Of a stretch of 64,000 bases of DNA, positions 43,133 to 52,113 are shown piece after piece (position 1 is the stretch's first letter; each line of letters begins with the position of its first letter). Source of the DNA: Clostridium sp. DSM 17811 (GTDB lineage: Bacteria > Bacillota > Clostridia > Clostridiales > Clostridiaceae); the NCBI RefSeq assembly GCF_018861905.1, contig NZ_JAHLDU010000016.1, positions 36,516-100,515 on the forward strand, read 5' to 3'. Both the position numbers and the translations under genes were made by a program. The notes under the pieces were generated by a model. The model was not told where the DNA came from and ran no database searches. It worked only from the letters and a program-made list of their open reading frames with translations.

Positions 43133-44545
43133 TCAGCTTTGTAACAATTTAAAAATCAATTCCACCTTTGTTCCCTTGTCACTGCTTATACAAATATCCC
43201 CTTGTTGCTTTTTCATAATTTCCTTACAAATTGCAAGTCCAAGGCCCATACCACCATATTGATTCTGTAATCTTTTATTGGCAGTATAAAAAGGTTCAAA
43301 AACTTTTTTCAGATGTTCCTTTGGTATACCTCCACCATTGTCTGTTATAGAAACAATTAAAGATCCAGGCCTTGATAACATTTTTATAACAATGGAAGTA
43401 CAATCACTGTATTTAATTGCATTGTCAAATATATTTAAAAATACTTGCTCCGTTTTTTGTTTATCTATCCAAATGAAACGATCAAATAAAAGTGACTCTA
43501 TAAAAATATTGTATTTCTCTAATCTTGGTCTTAAAATTAACAAACTTTCCTCTATTATACATTTAAGATTCGTTTGCGCAACTTCCATTTGAAAATCTTC
43601 CTTATTTAATTTAGAGAGATTTAACAATTCTTCTACAAGGCAAAGCAGACGATGTCCACCCTTTTGAATATAATCGAGACATTGTGTTTTATCTTTTTCT
43701 GTCTTTACTCTAGGAAGCAAATCTGCATATCCAATGATTGAGGTTATAGGGGTTTTTAATTCATGGGTTACGTTATCTAAAAATCTTTTTTGATTTGCCT
43801 TCTCATCTTTTAATTTTAAAATAGAGTTGCTTATATTAGTAGACATAAGATTAAAGGAGTCTGCTAAATCCTTGATTTCATCCATGGTATCAATTTCTAT
43901 AGTATTTGTAAAATCTCCATTTGCAACCTTCTGGGAGGCTCCTTTTAAAGATACAATAGGACTTACAATTTTTCTAGAAAATGTATTGCTTAAAAGAATA
44001 GAAAGAAGCAGCGCTAGTATGCCTACCAAAAGCATGGTTACACTTGTATTTTTAACTAAGCCTATTTCTTTATCTAGGGGATAAATATACCGAAAGCAAC
44101 CAATAGTTTCTCCTTCAAAATAAAGCGGGCTAGAAAATAAAATATATTGCTTGTTTTTAATTTTTTTCATAATATATGATTTGGTTCCTGAAAGTGCATA
44201 AGTAACATCTTTATTCTCTAAAATTATAGGGTACTCTTCGGAATCCCCTACTAGTCCATCCTTGTTGTATAATTGAATTCTGAATTTATAATGATCGGAC
44301 AAATTTTTAGCTATAAAAGGACTCATATTCTTAAGAAGTTCTGGCAAGCCTATGTTTTTTTCGTTATCTAAATATGTGATTATATTTAATTGGCTGTTGT
44401 AACTCTCTTGTTTTAGCATTGTAATAGTACTTTTTATTATATTTCCATAAAGGTTACCAATGGTAATGAAGCAAACAATAAGTAAAACCGGAAGTAAGAC
44501 TGCTATATTCATAATTACAATTTTATTTTTTATACCAATTTTCAT
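43133..44545 (-). CDS. Sensor histidine kinase
   Basis: The 470-residue protein has membrane helices at about 10-32 and 168-188 around an external sensor domain, then a HAMP domain. The H-box is DNVTHELKTPITSIIGYADLL, and the HATPase has DNAIKYS, DNGGGIP and GGMGLGLAICKEI. It starts one base after the regulator's stop codon. It should pass an outside signal, possibly from the solute-binding lipoprotein and the protein at 42236, to the regulator at 44547 to control the antiporter gene. Confidence 0.94.
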   Translation of the reverse strand: MKIGIKNKIVIMNIAVLLPVLLIVCFITIGNLYGNIIKSTITMLKQESYNSQLNIITYLDNEKNIGLPELLKNMSPFIAKNLSDHYKFRIQLYNKDGLVGDSEEYPIILENKDVTYALSGTKSYIMKKIKNKQYILFSSPLYFEGETIGCFRYIYPLDKEIGLVKNTSVTMLLVGILALLLSILLSNTFSRKIVSPIVSLKGASQKVANGDFTNTIEIDTMDEIKDLADSFNLMSTNISNSILKLKDEKANQKRFLDNVTHELKTPITSIIGYADLLPRVKTEKDKTQCLDYIQKGGHRLLCLVEELLNLSKLNKEDFQMEVAQTNLKCIIEESLLILRPRLEKYNIFIESLLFDRFIWIDKQKTEQVFLNIFDNAIKYSDCTSIVIKMLSRPGSLIVSITDNGGGIPKEHLKKVFEPFYTANKRLQNQYGGMGLGLAICKEIMKKQQGDICISSDKGTKVELIFKLLQS

Positions 44546-44546
44546 T

Positions 44547-45227
44547 TCATACCTCTAATCTATATCCAGCACCATAAATAGTTTGAATAGCATTCCCATG
44601 ATTTTTAAGTTTTTTACGAATTCGTTCTATATGAATATCAACAGCCCTTGTGTTTCCCTCATAATCATAACCCCAAAGTTTTTTTAGTAACTCGGTTCTA
44701 GAAAAAACCTTATTAATGTTTTGTATTAAAAGATTTAAAGTTTCAAATTCTCGAAAAGTAAATTGTACTTCTATGGAATCTATAAAAATCTTTCTTTCAG
44801 CTTTTAGTAGCTTGATGAAACCTTTTTCTATTTTGTTTTCAGAATTTTCATTATGGCGCTTCGATTGATTTATCCGCCTTGAAATTGCACGTATTCGCAG
44901 TATAATCTCCCTGCTATCAAATGGTTTTGTAATATAATCATCCGCGCCTAACTGTAATCCTAGTAGTTTATCATTAAGTTGACCTTTTGCAGTAAGAAGA
45001 ATAATGGGAATTCCCCTATTAATCTGTTGCATTCTATTCATAACTTCATAACCATCTAAATCAGGTAGCATTAAATCAAGTAACACTAGGTCTGGATTTT
45101 CATCCTGAAATACCTTGATTCCATTATTACCAGTAGCACTAGTTATTACCTCAAAACCTTCTAGTACTAGGTTCATACGGACTAGATTTAGAATGCTTTC
45201 TTCGTCATCTATAAGTAAAATTTTCAT
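44547..45227 (-). CDS. OmpR-family response regulator
   Basis: The 226-residue protein (start at the ATG at 45227 behind GGAGC; an upstream in-frame start at 45263 lacks support) has receiver motifs DDEES, LVLLDLMLPDLDG and DDYITKPFD. Its winged-helix domain ends IQTIYGAGYRLEV. It is the first gene of the five-gene minus-strand cluster. Staphylococcal Hpt uses an AraC-type regulator and Salmonella Pgt a sigma-54 type; an OmpR-type pair here would be a different solution. Confidence 0.94.
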   Translation of the reverse strand: MKILLIDDEESILNLVRMNLVLEGFEVITSATGNNGIKVFQDENPDLVLLDLMLPDLDGYEVMNRMQQINRGIPIILLTAKGQLNDKLLGLQLGADDYITKPFDSREIILRIRAISRRINQSKRHNENSENKIEKGFIKLLKAERKIFIDSIEVQFTFREFETLNLLIQNINKVFSRTELLKKLWGYDYEGNTRAVDIHIERIRKKLKNHGNAIQTIYGAGYRLEV

Positions 45228-45639
45228 TTTAAACAGCTCCTTCTTATATATTCTACTCTTCACAATGTATTACAAAATCTCTATATTTAATGGCTTTTTC
45301 ACTTGTACTTTAAATATTTGTAAATGTTTCGGCGGGTTATAACTTTGGCATTTAAGAATGGTAATATTTAAAGAGTATTATTGTAACGTAGTTTATAAAT
45401 AAAGTATATCACTGTATTCAATGATACACCTACTCGTATAAAATATTGATTTTTCACTCTATTATGCAGGACCTAATTTTTAATTATAAAGAATTTATTA
45501 AGTTTCATAATAAGATACAATAAACATATATAATAATAATTGTAAGAAGAACAATATCTCAGTATCTACCAGGGTTTGTGCACATGGCTAATAGATATAT
45601 AAAGTTAATTTATTGAATAAAAATAGGGGGAGAATTATT
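45228..45639. other. Divergent intergenic region, 412 bases
   Basis: It holds the promoters of the sugar-phosphate cluster (reverse) and the lipoprotein gene (forward). An unusually GC-richer block at about 45560-45590 (CTACCAGGGTTTGTGCACAT) stands out in AT-rich DNA, but I could not match it to a riboswitch class. Confidence 0.4.
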
Positions 45640-46755
45640 ATGATTAAGAAAAAAATTATTACTACATTAATTGGCTTATCTGTTATAGCCTCTTTATTTA
45701 CAGGTTGCAGTACTAAAGGGGATGTAATAATACCCGAAGAGGTAATAACAAATGTAATGAAAGCAAATGAAAAATCAAAGTCTTATTATGCAGAATTTAA
45801 AATGGATAGCTACGAAAATCAGAAGTTAAAAGAAAGTATGTTATTTAAACAATGGACTGATAACTCTAGTGGTAAAGTAAAGACACGTATAGAAACAGAA
45901 GATAAAACTTCTGGGAAAGTTGTAACCACAAACGATGGGGACAAACTTATATCCTATACAGCTAAAGATAAAAAAGCTTTTAGTATGAAAATAGGATCTG
46001 AGTTAGCTCTAGGTTCAAATGCAAACTATAAGGATCAATTAATTAATCAATTGGGAAATATAAGTAAGACACATCAATTAACTTTTAAAGGTGAAGAAAC
46101 TGTGGGAGACTTTAAAACCTATCATATTTCAGCAGTGGCAAAAGAAAAGAACAGTATTATAGGAGATCAAGAGTATTGGATAGAAAAATCCAATTGGTTT
46201 TTGGTGAAATCCTCTTCAGAGAGTGGAAATAACAAATCTATTATGGAATATTCAAAACTAAATTTTTCACCTAAATTTGATGATAGCGTATTTGTCCAAA
46301 AGCTTCCCTCAGATGTTAAGGTTGAGAGTATTGAGGGTGCTGCAAAAAATAATGAAACTACTATAGATTTAAATAAAGCTGCTAAAATAATAGGAAAACC
46401 TATATTGACTTTAAAAGAAAATTCAACCTACAAGTTAAAAGAAGTTAAATATTTAAATATTGAAAAAAGCAAACACAAAGAAATAAACCAGATTTACGAA
46501 AAAGATGGAGCTTTAGCTTTTACATTAACTACAGTAATAGATGGTAATAAAGTAATTGATAGTGTTGATAAAAACTTAAAAATTCCAGGGGAAGAGGAAA
46601 TAACTATTAGAGGTAAAAAAGGATCAGCTATGAAAGATATTAAATGCATTTCATGGAGCGAGAATGATCTTAATTATAGTATACTTGTTGGAAACCCAAA
46701 AGTTACTATGGAAGATGCTAAAAAGGTAGTGGAAGCTTTAGTCGTTACAAATTAG
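45640..46755 (+). CDS. Secreted lipoprotein with LolA-like domain
   Basis: The 371-residue protein starts at an ATG behind AGGGGG (an upstream TTG at 45613 is unlikely). It has a lipobox LFTGC and a mature part with the strand-rich LolA/RseB-like pattern (SYYAEFKMDSYENQ..., LTFKGEETVGDFKTYHISAVA, DQEYWIEKSNWFLVKSSSES). In Gram-positives such proteins are anchored outside; ligands are usually lipids or regulatory partners. A two-component pair follows 138 bases downstream on the same strand but behind its own terminator and promoter, so a functional link is possible but unproven. Confidence 0.85.
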   Translation: MIKKKIITTLIGLSVIASLFTGCSTKGDVIIPEEVITNVMKANEKSKSYYAEFKMDSYENQKLKESMLFKQWTDNSSGKVKTRIETEDKTSGKVVTTNDGDKLISYTAKDKKAFSMKIGSELALGSNANYKDQLINQLGNISKTHQLTFKGEETVGDFKTYHISAVAKEKNSIIGDQEYWIEKSNWFLVKSSSESGNNKSIMEYSKLNFSPKFDDSVFVQKLPSDVKVESIEGAAKNNETTIDLNKAAKIIGKPILTLKENSTYKLKEVKYLNIEKSKHKEINQIYEKDGALAFTLTTVIDGNKVIDSVDKNLKIPGEEEITIRGKKGSAMKDIKCISWSENDLNYSILVGNPKVTMEDAKKVVEALVVTN

Positions 46756-46758
46756 CAA

Positions 46759-46800
46759 AAACATTACATGTGCAGGATTTACACATGTAATGTTTTTTTA
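46759..46800 (+). terminator. Terminator of the LolA-like lipoprotein gene
   Basis: AAACATTACATGTG pairs perfectly with CACATGTAATGTTT followed by TTTTT. Confidence 0.9.
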
Positions 46801-46848
46801 TTAATGAATTTCAATAAAAATTTATACGGTCTCAAAATAAGTATATCA

Positions 46849-46857
46849 TGGTATAAT
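46849..46857 (+). promoter_or_regulatory. Extended -10 promoter of the response regulator/kinase operon
   Basis: TGGTATAAT is a TGn-extended -10 hexamer 36 bases before the ATG. No good -35 box is visible. Confidence 0.6.
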
Positions 46858-46892
46858 ATTGTGCATATAAGCATTTTATGGGGGAATAGTAC

Positions 46893-47600
46893 ATGAAGGA
46901 AAAAATATTAATAGTTGAGGACGACGAAGCGATTGCTAGTATAATGAAAGAACATTTGACAAAGGAAAGTTATGAAGTATTTTGGGCATCAACCGGTAAA
47001 GAAGGCCTAGAGGATTTTAAAAAAGAAGAGTTTCAGCTAGTTATGGTCGATGTTATGCTTCCAGAGATGGACGGATTTACATTGTGTAAAAATATAAGAT
47101 GGTTAAATGAAGAAGTACCAATAATAATTGTTAGTGCAAAGCAAACGGAGTTAGATAAAGTAAAAGGGCTAAGATCAGGGGCGGATGACTATATGACAAA
47201 ACCCTTTAGCCTTATGGAAATATCCGCCAGAATTGAAGCGCATTTAAGAAGAGGTAGAAAAAAAGAAAATTATATTCAGATAGATAAAAAACTTCAATTT
47301 AAAGATGGGCTAACAATAATCCTAGAAGAAAACAGAGTATTACTAAACGGCTATGAGCTATCCTTAACTTCAAAAGAATTCGACATCTTGGCTCTGATGG
47401 CTCAAAATCCTAATAAAGTATTCTCAAAAGGAGATCTTTACCATCATATATGGGAGAATGTTGATGTGAATGGTAATAACACCGTTACCGTTCATATTAA
47501 GTCTCTCAGAGAGAAGATAAATGATAATATAAAAAAGCCTACTTTTATTCAGACAGTATGGGGGACAGGTTATAAATTTATAGGCGAGCTAAATATATGA
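46893..47600 (+). CDS. OmpR-family response regulator
   Basis: The 235-residue protein has receiver motifs VEDDEAI, LVMVDVMLPEMDG and DDYMTKPFS and a winged-helix domain ending IQTVWGTGYKFIG. It overlaps the following kinase gene by four bases. The regulated genes are unknown; the LolA-like lipoprotein and the pyrophosphatase are the nearest candidates. Confidence 0.95.
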   Translation: MKEKILIVEDDEAIASIMKEHLTKESYEVFWASTGKEGLEDFKKEEFQLVMVDVMLPEMDGFTLCKNIRWLNEEVPIIIVSAKQTELDKVKGLRSGADDYMTKPFSLMEISARIEAHLRRGRKKENYIQIDKKLQFKDGLTIILEENRVLLNGYELSLTSKEFDILALMAQNPNKVFSKGDLYHHIWENVDVNGNNTVTVHIKSLREKINDNIKKPTFIQTVWGTGYKFIGELNI

Positions 47601-49054
47601 AACTTAAAAAATGGCTTAGTTTATCTCATTTAATTATAATGTTAGCTCCAATAATAACGGCTGCCTTATTGTTTAACGTTCTCGTAGATTATAATAAAAA
47701 TAATGATTTAAAAGATTATTTACTCATTATGAGCAAATTTAAAGTCTATGAAGATAAAATACAAAGTCCTGAAATATATAATACAAATTCCTTAAAAGAT
47801 AAGAACTTTGTAATAAGTAAAGATAAAAATTTAGTACTTATAGAATTATATACAGATGTGGGAGAAAAAATATATCCTTCTAATGAAAGCAGCATGCTAT
47901 ATACTCAAACACAAGAATTGTATTCTGATTTATACAAGGTAGTTACTGGGTATAAGGCCTATACTTTAAAAAAACCAGTATTTAAGGATAGTACATTAAT
48001 AGGATTTTATAAGATTACTATTGCAAGAAATATTTTTGTTAAGGATGTAAACAATAAAACAATAATTGCAATAATATGTTTTATCTTCGTACTTATTATA
48101 ATCTATGCATCTGTTATATTGCTACTTAATAGAAAATTTAATAAGCCAATAAAACTATTAGTAGAAGGAATGCATAATTTTGCCACGGGAGATGGAAATA
48201 CAGTTAAGTACAAAAACAAGGATGAAATAGGCGAAATTATTACTAATTTTAATATCATGGAAGAGGACATAGAAGATAAAAGAAAAACTATAGAAGCAGA
48301 CCAAAAAACAAAAGAATATATGATTTCTGCAATATCACATGACCTTAAAACTCCGTTGACAGCCGTAAGAGCTTACTCAGAAGCTATTATTAATGAAAAA
48401 GATTCTGATATTAAGAAAATTAAAAATAAAGCTTTAGTTATATTAAATAAAAGTGTTTATATGCAAAAAATGATAGATGATCTCTTAATGTATAACCTAC
48501 TAACAACAGATTATAAGATGAATTTTGTAGAGGTTGATGGTTATGAACTCTTTGAAATGCTCTTCTCTGGCTATGATGAAGATTGTGAAAAGAATGAAAT
48601 TAAGCTTATATGTGAAATAAGCCTTCAGGGTAAATATAAGGTGGATGTAAACCAAATGACAAGAGTAGTAGACAATTTGATGTCAAATGCTCTAAGATAC
48701 ACTCCTAAAAGGGGAAATATTTACATGGGTGCTTTTTCAATGGGAGATAAGAAACTTACAGAGAGGCTTGGACATAAGGATATCGAGGAGCTAAATCTTA
48801 TAAAAAGTGAAGGCTTTGTACTTTTAATTAAAAATGACGGAGTAATCATTCCAAAAGAGGATAAGGATAAAGTATTTTTACCTTTTTACCAGTGTGATGA
48901 CTCTAGGAGTAAAAAGACAAGTAATGGCGTGGGCCTAGGTCTTAGCATTGTTAATCTAGTAATAGCGAAGCATGAAGGTGAAGTAAGAATATTTTCAGAG
49001 GATAATAGTACAGTTTTTGCTTGCTGGATTCCACAAAATCAATCTAAGGAATAA
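47597..49054 (+). CDS. Sensor histidine kinase
   Basis: The 485-residue protein has helices at about 8-27 and 153-175 bounding an external sensor domain. A HAMP region follows, then the H-box AISHDLKTPLTAVRAYSEAI. The HATPase has NLMSNALRYTP, the G-box sequence IKNDGVIIP (the first glycine-rich box is weaker than usual) and GVGLGLSIVNLVI. It is translationally coupled to the regulator before it and ends before a bidirectional terminator. Confidence 0.93.
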   Translation: MKLKKWLSLSHLIIMLAPIITAALLFNVLVDYNKNNDLKDYLLIMSKFKVYEDKIQSPEIYNTNSLKDKNFVISKDKNLVLIELYTDVGEKIYPSNESSMLYTQTQELYSDLYKVVTGYKAYTLKKPVFKDSTLIGFYKITIARNIFVKDVNNKTIIAIICFIFVLIIIYASVILLLNRKFNKPIKLLVEGMHNFATGDGNTVKYKNKDEIGEIITNFNIMEEDIEDKRKTIEADQKTKEYMISAISHDLKTPLTAVRAYSEAIINEKDSDIKKIKNKALVILNKSVYMQKMIDDLLMYNLLTTDYKMNFVEVDGYELFEMLFSGYDEDCEKNEIKLICEISLQGKYKVDVNQMTRVVDNLMSNALRYTPKRGNIYMGAFSMGDKKLTERLGHKDIEELNLIKSEGFVLLIKNDGVIIPKEDKDKVFLPFYQCDDSRSKKTSNGVGLGLSIVNLVIAKHEGEVRIFSEDNSTVFACWIPQNQSKE

Positions 49055-49078
49055 CGTAATATGGCAAGCAACATAAAA

Positions 49079-49118
49079 TACAAAGGACCAGATTTAAAAT
49101 AAAATCTAGTCCTTTGTA
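49079..49118. terminator. Bidirectional terminator between kinase and pyrophosphatase genes
   Basis: ACAAAGGACCAGATTT pairs with AAATCTAGTCCTTTGT with one mismatch; both convergent genes end here. Confidence 0.88.
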
Positions 49119-49132
49119 AATTTAAACTAACA

Positions 49133-51595
49133 TTAATTTTTAATTCTCATTCTATAGAAGGAGCGCCATACAAATATAATCGCAATTACAAAGAATACCG
49201 CTCCAATGTATGGAGCTACAGCTCTGAATCTTTCTGATATAGCAATTTCCATAGCAAGCATTCCAAATAATGTTGTAAATTTGATTATTGGATTTAATGC
49301 TACTGATGAAGTATCTTTGAAAGGATCTCCAACTGTGTCACCAATAACACAAGCATCATGAAGCGGAGTACCTTTCTCATCTAAATCAACTTCAACAACC
49401 TTTTTAGCATTATCCCAACATCCACCTGCATTTGCCATAAATATAGCCTGATATAAACCAAAAACTGCTATAGATATAAGGTAAGCAACGAAGAATGCTA
49501 CTGGCTCAGTGTTATTACCTCTAGGTGCTGAGAAAAATGCAAATGCTAGTGCAAATGAGAATATCGCAACAAATATATTAAACATTCCCTTCTGTGCATA
49601 TTGAGTACAAATTTTAACAACTTCCTTAGATTTTTCTGTAGATGCTCTTTGATCTGCATTCTCATCCAATTCTATATTTTTCTTGATAAATTCTACTGCC
49701 CTATAGGCACCTGTAGAAACTGCCTGAGTAGATGCACCTGTAAACCAATATATTATCGCACCACCACACATAAATCCAAATAAAGTGTAGGGGTTAAGTA
49801 AATTAAGAATAGTTTCAGGTTTAACTTTTAATACATCTTGAATAACTAAAATAAGTGAAAAAATCATTGTAGTGGCTCCAACAACAGCTGTACCAATAAG
49901 TACAGGTTTTGCAGTTGCCTTGAATGTATTTCCTGCACCATCATTAGCTTCAAGGTAGTATTTTGCTTTTTCAAAATCTGGTTTGAAACCAAAATCTCTT
50001 TCTATTTCTTTCGAAATATTAGGAATAGTTTCAATAAGTGATAGTTCATAAATTGATTGTGCATTATCAGTTACTGGGCCATAACTATCTACTGCAATAG
50101 TAACGGGACCCATACTTAGTAATCCGAAAGCAACTAAACCAAAAGCAAAAACTGAAGGGTATATCATTATATCTTTTAAGCCAAGTGTACTTGCAAGATA
50201 TGCTACAAACATTAATACTACAAATACCATCCCCTGCCAGAATGCACTGAAGTTACCAGCAACAAGTCCTGAAAGAATATTTAATGAAGCTCCGCCTTCT
50301 CTTGATGCTGTAACAACTTCCTGTACATGTTTTGATTTACCACTAGTAAATATTTTAGTAACCTCAGGAATAAGTGCTCCTCCCAAAGTGCCACAACTAA
50401 TAATTATAGCTAGTACATACCAAATACTATTAGAATTTGCGGTTAATGCAACCTGAGTACCAGGTCCAAGAATTAAGTAACTAACTACAAAAATAACAAT
50501 TATTGATAGTATTGATGAAATCCAAATAAGATTTGTTAGAGGCTGTTCAAAATCAAGATCATCGGCATTACTGTATTTCATTTCACTATAAGCTCTGTTT
50601 ATATAAAATGCTGCAATTGATGTAACAACCATCAATATACGCATTGTAAAAATCCATGTAAGAAGAGTAGACTGAAGTATTAATCTATCTGCCTGCGGAA
50701 ATGCCATACCAACCGCAAGAACAATAAATGAGATTAAAGCGACTCCTGTTACTCCATAAGTCTCAAATCCATCAGCAGTAGGACCAACGCTATCTCCTGC
50801 ATTATCTCCAGTACAATCTGCAATAACTCCTGGATTTCTAGGGTCATCCTCTTTAATCTTAAAAGCAATTTTCATAAGATCTGATCCAATGTCAGCAATT
50901 TTTGTAAAAATACCACCGGCAATACGTAATGCACTTGCGCCTAATGATTCACCAATTGCAAATCCTATGAAACTTGCACCTGCAAGGCTACGTGGAACAA
51001 AAATTAATATTATTAACATCATAAAGAGTTCTACGCAAATTAAAAGTACTCCAATGCTCATACCTGCATCAAGAGGAATATTTACAAGGTTTAAAGGTTT
51101 ACCCTTTAATGAAGCAAATGCCATCCTACTATTTGCAAACGTATTCATTCTTATGCCATACCAGGCAACACCGTAAGACCCTAGTATACCAACAATAGTC
51201 CAGCCAAGTACTAATAATACTCCACCAAAGCTAGTTCCTTGCAAGTAACCAAAGTAAAATGCAATAATACTACCTATAAGAAGAAATAAAATTGCAATAA
51301 ATTTACCTTGCTGAATTAAGTAAGTTTTGCATGTTTCAAATATAATAGCTGAAACATCAAGCATTGATTTATGTGCTCTAATTTTCTTTACCCTTAAAAA
51401 TTGATAAAAACCAAATGCCATGCCCAAAAGACAAATTACGAGTCCCATCATAAGTGTTCCATTTTGACTAGATGATAACTCTGGAATCTTTAAATTCGAT
51501 TCATCTGCATATGCAATAACCGGTGATAATGAAGCTAAAATTACACTACTTAGAATTGAAACCTTTACAATTTTGTCAGTTTTGTTAGTATTCAT
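49133..51595 (-). CDS. hppA: Membrane-bound proton/sodium-pumping pyrophosphatase (divergent type)
   Basis: This 820-residue protein (start ATG 51595 behind AGGGAGGT; an upstream in-frame start at 51643 is unlikely) has about 16 helices. Its pyrophosphate-binding acidic motifs are DCTGDNAGDSVGPTADGFETYG and DNAQSIYELS, with a late CVIGDTVGDPFKDTSS. It hydrolyses PPi and pumps ions across the membrane. Lysine 559 in GNTFKAT occupies the position where K+-independent enzymes carry Lys and K+-dependent ones Ala. The first acidic motif differs from the usual GDNVGDCAGMAADLFETY form. A signal-peptide-like N-terminus (residues 1-30, ending VIAYA) is present. The pumped ion cannot be read from sequence. 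Confidence 0.93.
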   Translation of the reverse strand: MNTNKTDKIVKVSILSSVILASLSPVIAYADESNLKIPELSSSQNGTLMMGLVICLLGMAFGFYQFLRVKKIRAHKSMLDVSAIIFETCKTYLIQQGKFIAILFLLIGSIIAFYFGYLQGTSFGGVLLVLGWTIVGILGSYGVAWYGIRMNTFANSRMAFASLKGKPLNLVNIPLDAGMSIGVLLICVELFMMLIILIFVPRSLAGASFIGFAIGESLGASALRIAGGIFTKIADIGSDLMKIAFKIKEDDPRNPGVIADCTGDNAGDSVGPTADGFETYGVTGVALISFIVLAVGMAFPQADRLILQSTLLTWIFTMRILMVVTSIAAFYINRAYSEMKYSNADDLDFEQPLTNLIWISSILSIIVIFVVSYLILGPGTQVALTANSNSIWYVLAIIISCGTLGGALIPEVTKIFTSGKSKHVQEVVTASREGGASLNILSGLVAGNFSAFWQGMVFVVLMFVAYLASTLGLKDIMIYPSVFAFGLVAFGLLSMGPVTIAVDSYGPVTDNAQSIYELSLIETIPNISKEIERDFGFKPDFEKAKYYLEANDGAGNTFKATAKPVLIGTAVVGATTMIFSLILVIQDVLKVKPETILNLLNPYTLFGFMCGGAIIYWFTGASTQAVSTGAYRAVEFIKKNIELDENADQRASTEKSKEVVKICTQYAQKGMFNIFVAIFSFALAFAFFSAPRGNNTEPVAFFVAYLISIAVFGLYQAIFMANAGGCWDNAKKVVEVDLDEKGTPLHDACVIGDTVGDPFKDTSSVALNPIIKFTTLFGMLAMEIAISERFRAVAPYIGAVFFVIAIIFVWRSFYRMRIKN

Positions 51596-52113
51596 AAACA
51601 CTACCTCCCTAAAATTATAAATTAAGTGGTACCTAAGTTCCACATTGAATAAGTTACATTCAGAAACTAATATAATTTAATGAAGAATTTAGGATAATAC
51701 AAGTACATACTACCACTTTGAATAATAATATTCAACTTTTTTTAACTTTTTTTGAATAATTATCCTCCCTTCTTGTAAATTGAAATATATTCTAATAAAT
51801 ACAATAAAAACAATTCCCACTTTATATTATGCCATAAATGTAAAATAAAGTACATACTCAATTCTATTAAATATTATATTTAAAAAGTATAGGAAGGCAT
51901 AAATTTATAATTTATCATAAGCCTAAAATAGCCCACACCTTACCATAAGATGTGGGCTTACTATTATTTATTTAAAGTAATCATAGTCCTGAACTGCTAT
52001 TTAATAACCTCTATTCATTATAGAACCTATTATAGCAGCAAAAAATATAATATATATTACCAATATCCGATTTTTGCTTATTTGTCTATGTTTACTTGTC
52101 GTTTTACATGTTG
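51596..52113. other. Leader region upstream of the pyrophosphatase gene
   Basis: About 520 bases without a credible gene. It includes the terminator at 51929, a long purine-rich stretch before the pyrophosphatase start (including GAAGGGAGG near 51765 not followed by a reading frame) and no riboswitch I recognise. Confidence 0.4.
51929..51959 (-). terminator. Terminator downstream of the 423-residue CsxC-like gene
   Basis: GCCCACACCTTA pairs with TAAGATGTGGGC with one mismatch, followed on the reverse strand by ATTTTA. It lies about 155 bases after the stop codon. Confidence 0.6.

Noticed and set aside
45540..45600. Riboswitch-like GC-rich block before the LolA-like lipoprotein gene
   Set aside because: It does not fit purine, c-di-GMP, preQ1 or other motifs I can recall, and only weak pairing is visible.
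49061..49076. ATGGCAAGCAACAT near the end of the kinase gene as a sixth copy of the hairpin repeat
   Set aside because: Only ATGGCAAG matches; the TGCCAC arm is missing and the second arm does not pair.
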